Source: Oceanibium sediminis (GTDB lineage: Bacteria; Pseudomonadota; Alphaproteobacteria; Rhodobacterales; Rhodobacteraceae). From it: a stretch of DNA of 64,000 nucleotides. A program made the translations under genes and the position numbers. Shown one piece after another: positions 45,453 to 54,615 of this stretch. The stretch's first letter is position 1. The number at the start of each line of letters is the position of its first letter. Under the pieces are notes generated by a model, which saw only the letters and a list, made by a program, of their open reading frames with translations, searched no databases and was not told the origin of the DNA. Where the stretch lies: the NCBI RefSeq assembly GCF_003265325.1, contig NZ_QGNX01000003.1, positions 186,001-250,000 of the forward strand, read 5' to 3'.

Positions 45453-45956
45453 TCAGTCCTGTTCGAACAGTTCGCGCGGGATCGCCCAGTGCACCAGCTT
45501 GCCCGGCAGCTTGACGGCGGAGTCCCATGTGTCCCCCTCGAAGGCGATCGCCATGGTCGCGCCGGTGGGGTAGGCGGTCAGATCCAGCGGCACATCCACG
45601 TCGCGCAGCAGGTGTTCGGCCAGCGTTGCCACGGTCGGGTTGTGGCCGATCATCAGCACGGTGTCGCAGTCCAGCCGGGACAGTATTCCAAGATAGGTCG
45701 ACGGCACGGCGTCATAGAGTTCGGACGCGGACTTCATCGGCGTCTCGGCCTCGAGCCCCAGAGCTTCCCAGGTTTGCTGGGTGCGCTCAGCCGAGGAAAC
45801 GATGGCGATATCGGGCACCAGGCCCTTCTTGCGGATCCAGTCGCCGATCGCCTTAGCGTCGCTCGTCCCACGCTGTGCAAGGGGGCGGTCGATGTCCGGC
45901 TGGTCGTGCTGTTGGGGCGCCGCCTTGGCGTGGCGCATCAGGATAAGGGTCTTCAT
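45453..45956 (-). CDS. SixA-like histidine phosphatase
   Basis: 167 residues. LMRHAKA with the catalytic His9, the SSAERTQQT stretch and MIGHNP with the second His define a short histidine-phosphatase domain of the SixA type, which removes phosphate from phosphohistidine proteins. Start at 45956 overlaps the stop of the ferredoxin-like gene (ATGA); a longer frame upstream adds only that gene's shadow. End of the argB unit. Confidence 0.9.
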   Translation of the reverse strand: MKTLILMRHAKAAPQQHDQPDIDRPLAQRGTSDAKAIGDWIRKKGLVPDIAIVSSAERTQQTWEALGLEAETPMKSASELYDAVPSTYLGILSRLDCDTVLMIGHNPTVATLAEHLLRDVDVPLDLTAYPTGATMAIAFEGDTWDSAVKLPGKLVHWAIPRELFEQD

Positions 45957-46597
45957 GGTCTGCTCCGATGGAAGGCTGCCATATGAAAGGCCGATTGTGC
46001 CTCCGGACGCAAGCCCTGCCCGACCGGGCAGGCGCGGCGCACCAGGCAGCCGGACAGGCAATCCGCCCCGGCCGTGGTGTCGATGAAGTCATGGCAGGCG
46101 GCCACGTCATAGCCCGCGCCGGTCATCGCCCGTGGCGGGCAGGCGACCAGGCAGGGCTTGTCCGTGCAGCTCTCACAGGGGGACGCGCCGTCAGGCTGGG
46201 GCGGCGGCGGTCCGGGCAGGGCGATCGCGCCGCGGAACGATACCATCAGGCCGAACCGGTCATGCACAAGCAGCCCGACGGGGGAGGGGAAGCAGCGGCC
46301 CGTCGCCAGCGCCCAGGCGATGAAGGGATGCCAGGGTGGCCCGCCAAAGGGCAACAGCGCCACCCCGCCGAGCCTGTCCGCGATTCCCCCGAGCACCCGA
46401 CTGGACCAGCGGTCCAACGGGTCCGGGGCGCCGTCGCCATACTCCGGGCTGGCGCGAAACACCGCCCAGAACGCGCCGCCGTCCGGCCCCAGCAACACGA
46501 GGTGACCCGTGCCCGCAGGCAGCCCCGCCTCCGGCGCGGCATGGCCGAGGGGGACCAGCCCCTGTGAGCCGGCGATCGTGTCCAGGTCCCCGGGCAT
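45953..46597 (-). CDS. Ferredoxin-like 4Fe-4S protein of unknown role
   Basis: 214 residues. The C-terminal half has CESCTDKPCLVACP (a CxxCxxxxCxxxC cluster) and a later CLSGCLVRRACPVG stretch, so one or two iron-sulfur clusters are likely. The N-terminal part has no motif I recognise. It resembles uncharacterised ferredoxin-annotated proteins that sit beside argB in related bacteria. No membrane helix or signal. Coupled to the sixA-like gene by an ATGA overlap and six bases after argB. Confidence 0.78.
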   Translation of the reverse strand: MPGDLDTIAGSQGLVPLGHAAPEAGLPAGTGHLVLLGPDGGAFWAVFRASPEYGDGAPDPLDRWSSRVLGGIADRLGGVALLPFGGPPWHPFIAWALATGRCFPSPVGLLVHDRFGLMVSFRGAIALPGPPPPQPDGASPCESCTDKPCLVACPPRAMTGAGYDVAACHDFIDTTAGADCLSGCLVRRACPVGQGLRPEAQSAFHMAAFHRSRP

Positions 46598-46603
46598 CGG
46601 CGT

Positions 46604-47485
46604 TCAGCCCCGGATCAGCGAGCCCGCGCCATGCTCGGTGAACAGTTCCAGCAGGCAGGCATGGGGCGCGCGCCCGTCAAGGATGACCACCGCCCGCGCA
46701 CCGCCCTCAAGCGCGGCGAGCGCGGTTTCCGTCTTGGGGATCATGCCGCCCGCGATCACGCCGCTTTGCGTCATCTGGTGCACGTCATCCGCCGTCATCT
46801 GGGTCATGACCTTGCCTTCGGCGTTCTTCACGCCCGCCACGTCGGTCAGCAGCAGCAGCCGGTCCGCATGCAGCGCGGCGGCGATGGCCCCGGCGGCGGT
46901 ATCGCCGTTGATGTTATAGGTCTCGCCCCCAGCGCCGGTGCCGAGCGGCGCGACGACGGGGATCAGGTCGCTGTCGAGGAAGGTGCGCAGCACCGACGGG
47001 TTCACCTTGGAGGGCGCGCCGACGAAGCCCAAGTCCTCGCCGTTCGGGCCGAGGGCCTTTTCGCACTGGATCAGCGAGGCGTCCTTGCCCGAAAGCCCCA
47101 CGGCCTTGCCGCCCTGGGCGTTGATCGCCTGCACGATGCGGCGGTTGACCGAGCCGGAGAGGACCATCTCCACCACCTCGATCGCGGCGGCGTCGGTGAC
47201 GCGCTTGCCGCCGATGAAATGGCTTTCGATGTTCAGCCGGTCGAGCATCGCGTTGATCATCGGCCCGCCGCCATGCACCAGCACGGGGTGCACGTTGCAC
47301 TGTTTCATCAGCACGATGTCGCGCGCGAAACGTGTCAGCGCCTCGTCATCGCCCATGGCGTGCCCGCCGAGCTTGATCACCACGGTGGCGCCATCGTAGC
47401 GCTGAAGATAGGGCAGCGCTTCGCTCAACGTGCGTGCTGTGGCGATCCAATCGCGGTTCATTGCGGCAGATTCCTCCATTATCAT
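46604..47485 (-). CDS. argB: Acetylglutamate kinase
   Basis: 293 residues. [23 protein letters not shown] and the C-terminal [10 protein letters not shown] motif identify ArgB, which phosphorylates N-acetylglutamate in arginine synthesis. The arginine-sensitive N-terminal helix of about 25 residues is present, so feedback inhibition is likely. Start at 47485; an ATG eight codons later has a better GGAGGA ribosome binding site and is an alternative. Confidence 0.96.
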   Translation of the reverse strand: MIMEESAAMNRDWIATARTLSEALPYLQRYDGATVVIKLGGHAMGDDEALTRFARDIVLMKQCNVHPVLVHGGGPMINAMLDRLNIESHFIGGKRVTDAAAIEVVEMVLSGSVNRRIVQAINAQGGKAVGLSGKDASLIQCEKALGPNGEDLGFVGAPSKVNPSVLRTFLDSDLIPVVAPLGTGAGGETYNINGDTAAGAIAAALHADRLLLLTDVAGVKNAEGKVMTQMTADDVHQMTQSGVIAGGMIPKTETALAALEGGARAVVILDGRAPHACLLELFTEHGAGSLIRG

Positions 47486-47571
47486 GGTCCTCGGGCTGAA
47501 ATCCGTTCGTTTCTACCTATTTGACAAGGATCGCGCTACAGGGAAACCGCATCCTCCAAAAGGAGCGTTGT

Positions 47572-48111
47572 ATGAAGCTTAAGCTACTTCTCCTCGCCAT
47601 TGTGCTTGGCGCCTGCGCGCCCGTTCCCGGCGGCAGTGATGCCAGCCGCGCGGATCAATGCCGGGACAGGTTCCAGGCCTATGACCGGGCGGCGATGTTC
47701 GAGCCGACGTTTTCCATGGGCGTCTTGCAGCCGACGGTGACCGGTGCCGGGCTGGCGAACGACAGGACGGCGGCGCGCAACGCGCTGCGCCAGTTCGGAT
47801 GCACCACCACCCCGGCGGAGATGCCGGTGCTTGATGGGCGCGACCTGTCCGCCTTCGCCCGCCCCGTGGCCGACAACGCGGCGCCGCCGCGCTACGTGCA
47901 TGTCGCGACGGTGACCAGCAACAGCTCAGAGGCGGCGCTGCAGCGCGCTTTTCAGGGCCTCGGCTACCCGGTTCGCGTGAAAGGGGCCGAGGGGCTTGGC
48001 CGCCGCATCTTCCTTGGTCCGCTGGACACGACGCCCGCGCAGCAGAACGCATTGGCGCTGGCGCGGGAACTGGGCTTTGCAAGCGCCTACCTGTTGCCGC
48101 GGGTCCCCTGA
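47572..48111 (+). CDS. Lipoprotein with a C-terminal SPOR-like domain
   Basis: 179 residues. Lipobox LGAC with Cys15, so it is a lipoprotein, probably outer-membrane. The C-terminal third (RYVHVATVTSNSSEAALQRAFQGLGYPVRV ... FLGPL) fits a SPOR domain, which binds denuded peptidoglycan at septa. Strong AAAGGAG ribosome binding site. It lies against the direction of its neighbours. Function not known beyond a likely cell-wall role. Confidence 0.82.
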   Translation: MKLKLLLLAIVLGACAPVPGGSDASRADQCRDRFQAYDRAAMFEPTFSMGVLQPTVTGAGLANDRTAARNALRQFGCTTTPAEMPVLDGRDLSAFARPVADNAAPPRYVHVATVTSNSSEAALQRAFQGLGYPVRVKGAEGLGRRIFLGPLDTTPAQQNALALARELGFASAYLLPRVP

Positions 48112-48123
48112 TCGGGGGGGGGC

Positions 48124-48771
48124 TCAGTCGCTCATCCCGGCGATGGTGGCGCGCAGCGTCGGCAGCCCGTCACCGGTTTCCGATGACGTCAGGATCAGCT
48201 CAGGATAAGCGGCGGGGTGCTTGGTGAGCGCGCCGCGCACCTGCGCCAGCATCTTGTCCATGTCGCCCTTCTTGGGCTTGTCCGCCTTGGTCAGCACCAC
48301 CTGGTAGGTGACGGCGGCGGTATCGAGCAGGGACATGATCTCCTCGTCCACGGCTTTCACGCCATGGCGGCTGTCGATCAGCAGGAAGGCCCGGCGCAGG
48401 GTCGCGCGGCCCTGGAGGTAGGATTTCAGCAGCCGCTGCCACTTCTCAACCACCGGCACCGGCGCATTGGCATAGCCGTAGCCCGGCAGGTCCACGAGGT
48501 AGAGATCGCCCAGCGTGAAGTAGTTGATTTCCTGCGTCCGCCCCGGCGTGTTGGAGGCGCGCGCCAGCGCCTTGCGCCCGGTCAGTGCGTTGATCAGCGT
48601 CGATTTCCCGACGTTCGAGCGGCCCGCGAAACAGACCTCCACCCGGTCTGCCGGGGGCAGGCCGTCCATCGCGACGACGCCTTTCAGGAAGTCCGAGGTG
48701 CCGGCGAACAGCTTGCGGCCCGCTTCCTCGGCCAGGGGATCGGGGGCTTCGGCAATGGGGAATTGAATCAT
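48124..48771 (-). CDS. engB: Ribosome biogenesis GTPase EngB (YihA/YsxC)
   Basis: 215 residues. G1 GRSNVGKST (50-58), G3 DLPGYG, G4 TKAD and G5-like TSSETG are all present. Needed for large-subunit assembly. Start at 48771 overlaps the stop of the acetyltransferase gene (ATGA). Confidence 0.95.
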   Translation of the reverse strand: MIQFPIAEAPDPLAEEAGRKLFAGTSDFLKGVVAMDGLPPADRVEVCFAGRSNVGKSTLINALTGRKALARASNTPGRTQEINYFTLGDLYLVDLPGYGYANAPVPVVEKWQRLLKSYLQGRATLRRAFLLIDSRHGVKAVDEEIMSLLDTAAVTYQVVLTKADKPKKGDMDKMLAQVRGALTKHPAAYPELILTSSETGDGLPTLRATIAGMSD

Positions 48772-49409
48772 GTCGCGGTCTCCAGCGCGGAAAGGTCGGC
48801 GCCACGGATGGCGTTGAGGTTGCGGCCCAGCTTGTCTACCGGCCAGGTCCACCAGGCGATGTCCAGCAGCCGTTCAATGGTGGCGGCGTCGAAGCGCTGC
48901 TTCACCGCGCGCGCCGGGTTGCCGGCGACCACCGTATAGGGCGCGACATCGCGGGTCACGACGGAATGCGCCGCCACGATGGCCCCCGCGCCGATGGTGA
49001 GCCCCGGCATCAGCTTCGCCTCGGTCCCGATCCAGACGTCGGGGCCGATCACCGTGTCGCCCCGGTGCTCTGCCGTCCAGGTGGCGGCATCGAAGCCCGC
49101 TTCCCAGCCGCCGCCGAAGATGTTGAATGGAAAGGTCGAAAACCCGCCCATCGCATGGGTGCCGCCGTTCATGTGGATTTGCACGCCGTAGGCCAGCGCG
49201 CAGAACGGGCCGATCACCAGCCGGTCGCCGATGAAGTCGTAGTGGTGCAGCACGTTGCGATCGAAGAAGTCGCCGGTCTGGTCGCGGTCGTCATAGTAGC
49301 TGTAGGCGCCCACCTCGACGTTCGCGCGGCCCTTGGCCAGCGGGGGCAGGAAGGTGGTGCCCTTGTAGCTCTGCATGGGGTGGAGCGTGTCGGGGTCCGG
49401 GCCTGTCAT
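48768..49409 (-). CDS. CatB/Vat-like hexapeptide acetyltransferase
   Basis: 213 residues. Left-handed beta-helix repeats, the active-site region IHMNGGTHAMGGFSTFPFN with the catalytic His, and VVTRDVAPYTVVAGNPAR near the end are typical of xenobiotic O-acetyltransferases (CatB, Vat) and relatives. Acceptor unknown; chromosomal members are often not resistance enzymes. Start at 49409 overlaps the MOSC stop (ATGA). It sits between MOSC and engB, which are adjacent in many relatives. Confidence 0.88.
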   Translation of the reverse strand: MTGPDPDTLHPMQSYKGTTFLPPLAKGRANVEVGAYSYYDDRDQTGDFFDRNVLHHYDFIGDRLVIGPFCALAYGVQIHMNGGTHAMGGFSTFPFNIFGGGWEAGFDAATWTAEHRGDTVIGPDVWIGTEAKLMPGLTIGAGAIVAAHSVVTRDVAPYTVVAGNPARAVKQRFDAATIERLLDIAWWTWPVDKLGRNLNAIRGADLSALETAT

Positions 49410-50137
49410 TCTGTCACCTCGTCGCCAATGCGGATCGTGCCGTCGCCCCGGGCAATGGCGTAGACGCCGAAATCCCGGTGGCCCCAGCCGTCCTGAAGCA
49501 GGCGCAGGGTGTCCACGTCCACCTTGCCGCTTTCCGGGCTGGCCATGGTGGCGGTGCAGCGGGTGATCCGCTCGGTCACCTCGAAGGGGATGCCGGCGAC
49601 GTGGATCGTTTGGCCGATCCATTCGAACTCCTGCCAGGGGCCGCCACCGTCGAACCACAGGTTGCTCCGGAACCGCCGCGGGTCCAGCGGCTGCCCGGCC
49701 TTGTCCGACAGCGCCCGCAAGGAGGCGAGGTTCAGGATGGAGATCGACGGGTAGTCGGAATCCGTCATTGCCGTGCCGTCCACCTTCACCAGGTCCGAAG
49801 GGGCGGCGCGCCCCGGATTGCAGAGCGGGCGCACCCAGTCGATCAGCGCCTGCGGATCGGCGTCGGGATCGACGCGCAACGCGGGCCGGTCTGGGTGGCG
49901 GAAGGTCAGGATGGCGCCATCACTGGTCACGGTGACGGCCATCAGCGCGGGGGACTTCGCGCCCCGGATGAAGTTGGCGCAGTTGCGCCAGCCGGTTCCC
50001 GGTTTCGCGGCTTCATGCGCCAGTGCCCACGCCCTGTCGAGCGGCAGGCACCGGCCTTGGGTCACGCTGGCCCGGTCCAGCGTTTCCACCCCGATGCCCT
50101 TGACCGGGTGGCGGAAAAGCTGGGCCAGGCGCAACAT
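49406..50137 (-). CDS. MOSC domain protein
   Basis: 243 residues, with an N-terminal MOSC_N beta-barrel (LFRHPVKGIGVETLD) and a C-terminal MOSC domain containing ITRCTATMASPESGKVD, where the Cys could hold sulfur or molybdopterin as in mARC and YiiM-type proteins. Substrate unknown. One base after yidC, so transcribed with it. Confidence 0.9.
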   Translation of the reverse strand: MLRLAQLFRHPVKGIGVETLDRASVTQGRCLPLDRAWALAHEAAKPGTGWRNCANFIRGAKSPALMAVTVTSDGAILTFRHPDRPALRVDPDADPQALIDWVRPLCNPGRAAPSDLVKVDGTAMTDSDYPSISILNLASLRALSDKAGQPLDPRRFRSNLWFDGGGPWQEFEWIGQTIHVAGIPFEVTERITRCTATMASPESGKVDVDTLRLLQDGWGHRDFGVYAIARGDGTIRIGDEVTE

Positions 50138-50138
50138 G

Positions 50139-51962
50139 CTACTTCTTCTCGGCCGTTTTCTTGCGTTTCAGCCCGGACTTGATGTTGCCGAACACATCCG
50201 GCTTCACCCCTTGGGTGCGCATGATCAGGTACTGCTGCGTGAAGGTGATGATGTTGTTCGCCGTCCAGTACAGCACCAGGCCAGAGGCGAAGGTGCCCAG
50301 CATGAACATGAACACCCAGGGCAGCCAGGCGAAGATCATGGCCTGCGTCGGATCGGTCGGCGCGGGGTTCAGCTTCTGCTGCATCCACATCGTGATCCCC
50401 ATCAGGATGGGCAGCACCCCGATCGAGAAGATGGCGAACAGGCTGTCGGCCTCGGGCACGCCGAAGGGCAGCAGGCCGAACAGGTTCAGGATCGAGCTCG
50501 GGTCGGGCGCGGAAAGGTCCTTCACCCAGCCGATGAAGGGCGCGTGGCGCAGCTCAAGCGTCACGAAGATCACCTTGTAGAGCGAGAAGAAGATCGGGAT
50601 CTGCAACAGGATCGGCAGACAGCCCGAAGCGGGGTTCACCTTTTCCTTCTTGTAGAGGGCCATCATCTCCTGTTGGAGCTTCATGCGGTCGTCTCCGGCG
50701 CGCTCCTTGATCTTCTCCATCTCGGGCTGAAGCTTCTTCATCTTCGACATCGAGACGTAGGACTTGTAGGCCAGCGGGAACAGCAGCGCCTTGATCGCCA
50801 GCGTCAGCCCGATGATCGCGAAGCCCATGTTGCCGATCCACAGGTTCAGGTAGTGCAGCGCCCAGAAGATCGGCTTGGTCAGGAAATAGAACCAGCCCCA
50901 GTCGATGGAATCGATGAACTTCGCGAAGCCCAAGTCTTCCTCGTAAGCGCTGATCACTTCGGCTTCCTTCGCACCGGCGAAGAAATAGGTGACGTCCTCG
51001 GCGGACTGGCCAGGGGCCACGTCCAGTGCGGGCAGGCGCATGTCCGTCTGGTAGATGTCGGCCTGGGTCAGGTGCTTGGCGACGGCGGTGAAACCGGTGC
51101 CCGGTTTCGCCATCAGGGTGGTCATCCAGTAGTGATCGGTGAAGCCGATCCAGCCGTTCTCAAGCACGTCGCGGCGCTCTGCGGTGCCACGTTCCGCGGC
51201 ATTCGCTTCGTAGTCGCGCATGTCGCCGTAGTCTTCCTCGATCAGCTCGCCGTCGGCGAACTGGACAAGGCCCTCGTGCAGGACGAAAAAATTCTCCTGC
51301 TCGGGCTCACCCTCGCGGGCGATGATACCGTAGGGCGACAGGCGGACGGCGGCGTCCGTGGTATTTTCGACCGACTGGGTGATGGTGAACAGGTAATCCT
51401 CGTCCACCGAGACCTTCTTGCGGAAGATCAGGCCAGCGCCGTTGTCCCAGACCAGCGTGACGGGCTGCTCGGCGGTAAGCGTTTCACCGCTTTCCACCTG
51501 CCAGGGGGTGCGTGGCCCCGGTACTGCCTCAGGCGGCAGGCCGGCGGCGCCGACCCAGCCGTGCAGCGCGTAATAGGCGTTGGGGGATCCGGCGGGCGAC
51601 AGCAGGGTGACGACGTCCGCGCCCTCGTCCAGCGACACGCGGTAGTCGAGCAGTTGCAGGTCGTCGATCCGCCCGCCGGTCAGCGACAGGCTGCCCGCGA
51701 CTCGCGGCGTTTCGATCTTCACCCGCTCGGTTTCGCCGATTGCCGTGGCGCGCGCCTGGCCGGGCACAGCCAGCTCAGCGCCCGGGGCGGCGATCTCTGC
51801 GCTGCCGGCGACGGGGGGCGTTGCCACGACGGTACCATCCTCGGCCACCGTGGTCAGTGGCGCGTCCTGCGGCGTGGGGGGCGGGAACATCACGAACCAC
51901 ACGAGGATCACGAGGAAGCTCAGCGCGGTGGCGAGGATCAGGTTCTTGTTCTGGTCGTCCAT
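50139..51962 (-). CDS. yidC: Membrane protein insertase YidC
   Basis: 607 residues. N-terminal membrane helix (about 7-26), large periplasmic beta domain (about 60-370), then the conserved five-helix insertase core (WGWFYFLTKPIFWALHYLN, KPKMKKLQPEMEKIKE-type stretch, GCLPILLQIPIFFSLYKV) and a basic C-terminal tail that can touch the ribosome. It inserts proteins into the inner membrane alone or with SecYEG. First gene of the leftward yidC, MOSC, acetyltransferase, engB set; rpmH and rnpA, its usual upstream neighbours, are not here. Confidence 0.97.
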   Translation of the reverse strand: MDDQNKNLILATALSFLVILVWFVMFPPPTPQDAPLTTVAEDGTVVATPPVAGSAEIAAPGAELAVPGQARATAIGETERVKIETPRVAGSLSLTGGRIDDLQLLDYRVSLDEGADVVTLLSPAGSPNAYYALHGWVGAAGLPPEAVPGPRTPWQVESGETLTAEQPVTLVWDNGAGLIFRKKVSVDEDYLFTITQSVENTTDAAVRLSPYGIIAREGEPEQENFFVLHEGLVQFADGELIEEDYGDMRDYEANAAERGTAERRDVLENGWIGFTDHYWMTTLMAKPGTGFTAVAKHLTQADIYQTDMRLPALDVAPGQSAEDVTYFFAGAKEAEVISAYEEDLGFAKFIDSIDWGWFYFLTKPIFWALHYLNLWIGNMGFAIIGLTLAIKALLFPLAYKSYVSMSKMKKLQPEMEKIKERAGDDRMKLQQEMMALYKKEKVNPASGCLPILLQIPIFFSLYKVIFVTLELRHAPFIGWVKDLSAPDPSSILNLFGLLPFGVPEADSLFAIFSIGVLPILMGITMWMQQKLNPAPTDPTQAMIFAWLPWVFMFMLGTFASGLVLYWTANNIITFTQQYLIMRTQGVKPDVFGNIKSGLKRKKTAEKK

Positions 51963-52031
51963 TAATCAATCAGCCTGACATGCGGGGAAAACTGTTGGCA
52001 GGGTTCAACAGGTATGGGCGGCAAAGGTCAA

Positions 52032-52053
52032 GGGGGCAGGGCGCACTGCCCCC
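52032..52053 (-). terminator. Hairpin after the second ADH gene
   Basis: Stem 52032-52039 with 52046-52053 (8 bp) and 6-base loop, seven bases past the ADH stop on the minus strand and ahead of yidC. The U tract is poor. Confidence 0.55.
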
Positions 52054-52059
52054 CTTATG

Positions 52060-53205
52060 TCACAGGCAGGCCTGGATCAGCGCGCGCGTGTTTTCCTTCG
52101 TCATCGGAACCGGGTTGCCCCCGGCGGTGGGATCGGCCAGCGCCATGCGTACAAGCGTATCGAGGTCCGGGTCGCTGACGCCGAGCGCGGTCAGGTTGGC
52201 CGGAATGCCAAGGGTTTCACGCAGTTCCAGCACGTAGGCATGGAATCCCTCGAAGCCGCCTTTCAGGCCAAGATAGTCGGCGGCGCGGGACAGGCGTTCC
52301 TCCACCGCGGGGCGGTTCATGCTCAGCACCATGGGCATCACCACGGCGTTGGTGGTGCCGTGATGGGTGTTGTAAAGCGCGCCAACGGGGTGGCTGATCG
52401 CGTGGATTCCGCCCAGCCCCTTCTGGAACGCCACCGCGCCCATGGCGGCGGCGGCCATCATCTGGCCGCGGGCCTCGATATCTGTGCCGTCGGCGAAGGC
52501 GCGGGGCAGGTATTCCTTGCACAGGCGCATCCCCTCCAGCGCGATGCCCTGGCTCATGGGGTGGAAGAAGGGCGAGCAATACGCCTCGAGGCAATGGGCA
52601 AGCGCGTCCATCCCCGTCCCGGCGGTGATCGGGGCGGGCATGCCGACGGTCAATTCGGGGTCCATGATGACGATCGTGGGCAGGACCTTGGGGTGGAAGA
52701 TCACCTTCTTCACGTGGTCGGCGGAATTCGTGATCACGCTGGCGCGCCCCACTTCCGAGCCGGTCCCCGCTGTCGTGGGCACCGCCACGATGGGCGCGAT
52801 GGCGTCGGCGTTGGCACGGGTCCACCAGTCGCCCACATCCTCGAAATCCCAGACGGGCCGGGTCTGCCCGGCCATGAAGGCGACCATCTTGCCGAGGTCC
52901 AGCCCCGAGCCGCCGCCGAAGGCGATCACCCCGTCGTGGCCACCCTCGCGATAGGCCTTGATCCCCGCCTCCATGTTCACGTCGGTGGGGTTCGGGTCCA
53001 CCTCCGAGAAGATCGCGCGGCCGAGGCCCGCGGCGTCCATCTGGTCCAGCGCGGTCTGGGCCACGGGCAGGGCGGCAAGGCCCCGGTCGGTGACGAGCAA
53101 GGGGTTGGTGATGCCCGCCTCGATGCAGGCGGCGCCGAGTTCGGCGATGCGCCCCGCGCCGAAGCGGATCGCGGTGGGGTAGGACCAGTTTGCGGTCAGG
53201 CTCAT
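52060..53205 (-). CDS. Iron-containing alcohol dehydrogenase (copy 2)
   Basis: 381 residues, the same length as copy 1 at 31888. GGGSGLDLGK, VPTTAGTGSE and HAISHPVGALYNTHHG are present; copy 2 has Tyr-Asn where copy 1 has His-His in the last motif. Last gene of the leftward TRAP, GS, ALDH, ADH series, three bases after the ALDH stop. Probable alcohol to aldehyde step of the same pathway type. Confidence 0.94.
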   Translation of the reverse strand: MSLTANWSYPTAIRFGAGRIAELGAACIEAGITNPLLVTDRGLAALPVAQTALDQMDAAGLGRAIFSEVDPNPTDVNMEAGIKAYREGGHDGVIAFGGGSGLDLGKMVAFMAGQTRPVWDFEDVGDWWTRANADAIAPIVAVPTTAGTGSEVGRASVITNSADHVKKVIFHPKVLPTIVIMDPELTVGMPAPITAGTGMDALAHCLEAYCSPFFHPMSQGIALEGMRLCKEYLPRAFADGTDIEARGQMMAAAAMGAVAFQKGLGGIHAISHPVGALYNTHHGTTNAVVMPMVLSMNRPAVEERLSRAADYLGLKGGFEGFHAYVLELRETLGIPANLTALGVSDPDLDTLVRMALADPTAGGNPVPMTKENTRALIQACL

Positions 53206-53208
53206 GGC

Positions 53209-54582
53209 TCAGGCTTTCTTCAGGTGATAGGATTTGGGGCGCGTCAGCGCGTGGAAACCAAGCACCGACAGGGCCGCGCCGCGCCCGGTGTCCTTGCAGC
53301 CGGTCCAGCACAGCGCGGGGTCAAGGTAGTCGCAGCGGTTCATGAACACGGTGCCTGTATCGATCTGCGCGCCGATTACCGCCGCGCGCGCCGCGTCCGT
53401 CGTCCAGAGCGCGGCAGTCAGCCCGTAGGGGCTGTCGTTCATCAGGCTGATCGCCTCGGCGTCCGAGCTGACGGGCATGATACCGACGACTGGGCCGAAG
53501 CTTTCCTCGCGCATGACTTCCATCGAGTGATCGACGCCGGTCAGGATCTGCGGCGTCAGGTAACAACCGACGTCATCCGCCGCGAAGGTGGGGATATGGG
53601 CCGTCGCCCCGGCGGCCACCGCCGCGTCGATCTGCGCGCGCACCTGTGCTGCGAAACGGGCGTTGGCCATGGGGCCGATCGTGGTGTCGGGGTCCAGTGG
53701 ATCGCCCAGCTTGTAGCCCTTGACCAGCGCCACCGCCTTTTCGACGAAGGCGTCGAACAGGCTTTCGTGGACATAAATCCGCTCGATCCCGCAGCAGCAC
53801 TGGCCGGAGTTGAACATCGCGCCGTCGATCAGCGTCTCGACGGCGGCGTCGAGGTCCGCATCCTCCATCACGTAGCCGGGGTCCTTGCCGCCCAGCTCCA
53901 GCCCCAGCGGCGTGAAGGTGCCCGCCGCGGCGCGTTCGATCCGCCGCCCCGCCGCGACCGAGCCGGTGAAGTTCACGAAATCGAAGGCTTTCGCGGCCAG
54001 CAGATCCTCGGTCGTGGTATGGTCGAGGAAGATGTTCTGGAACACCTCGGCAGGCACCCCGGCAGAGGTGAAGGCCGCGACCATCCGCTCACCCGCCAGC
54101 AGGGTTTGCGTGGCGTGTTTCAGGATCACCGCGTTGCCCGCGATCAGCGCCGGGGCGACGGTGTTGATGGCGGTCAGGTAGGGGTAGTTCCAGGGCGCGA
54201 TCACCAGCACCAACCCGTGGGGCTCACGCTCGATCCGGCGCTCGAAGCTGGCGGAGTCCTCGGCGACGATGGGGGCCAGCGCCTCTGCCGCGATGTCGGC
54301 CATGTAGGACGCACGCTCGTTCACGCCGCCGAACTCTCCTCCGTAGCGCACCGGGCGGCCCATCATCCGGGCGATCTCGGTCACCACCTCGTCCCCCATG
54401 GCGCCAAGGGCAGCGACGCCGGCGCGCACCAGGGCGACGCGGTCTTCCAGCGGGCGCGCGGCCCATGCCTTCTGCGCGGCGCGGGCGCGGGCGATCATCG
54501 CGCCCGCTTCGGGAGCGGTCGCGCAGGTCCGCTCGGCGAATACGCTGCTATCGATCGGAGAAATGCACTGTAATGTCGTCAT
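53209..54582 (-). CDS. Aldehyde dehydrogenase (copy 2)
   Basis: 457 residues. APWNYPYLTAINTVAPALIAGN, ELGGKDP and NSGQCCCGIERIYV match copy 1 (30507-31886) almost residue for residue in these regions. Oxidises an aldehyde to acid. 33 bases after the GS-like gene. Confidence 0.94.
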   Translation of the reverse strand: MTTLQCISPIDSSVFAERTCATAPEAGAMIARARAAQKAWAARPLEDRVALVRAGVAALGAMGDEVVTEIARMMGRPVRYGGEFGGVNERASYMADIAAEALAPIVAEDSASFERRIEREPHGLVLVIAPWNYPYLTAINTVAPALIAGNAVILKHATQTLLAGERMVAAFTSAGVPAEVFQNIFLDHTTTEDLLAAKAFDFVNFTGSVAAGRRIERAAAGTFTPLGLELGGKDPGYVMEDADLDAAVETLIDGAMFNSGQCCCGIERIYVHESLFDAFVEKAVALVKGYKLGDPLDPDTTIGPMANARFAAQVRAQIDAAVAAGATAHIPTFAADDVGCYLTPQILTGVDHSMEVMREESFGPVVGIMPVSSDAEAISLMNDSPYGLTAALWTTDAARAAVIGAQIDTGTVFMNRCDYLDPALCWTGCKDTGRGAALSVLGFHALTRPKSYHLKKA

Positions 54583-54615
54583 GGATGCCCCCTGAAATTG
54601 GCGTGGCGGCGCTGC

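Noticed and set aside
48768-49409. Chloramphenicol or streptogramin resistance
   Set aside because: CatB/Vat relatives in housekeeping regions usually have other or unknown acceptors; nothing mobile is nearby.
52057-54573. Open plus-strand frame of about 840 codons
   Set aside because: Antisense of the second ADH and ALDH genes, with composition typical of shadow frames.
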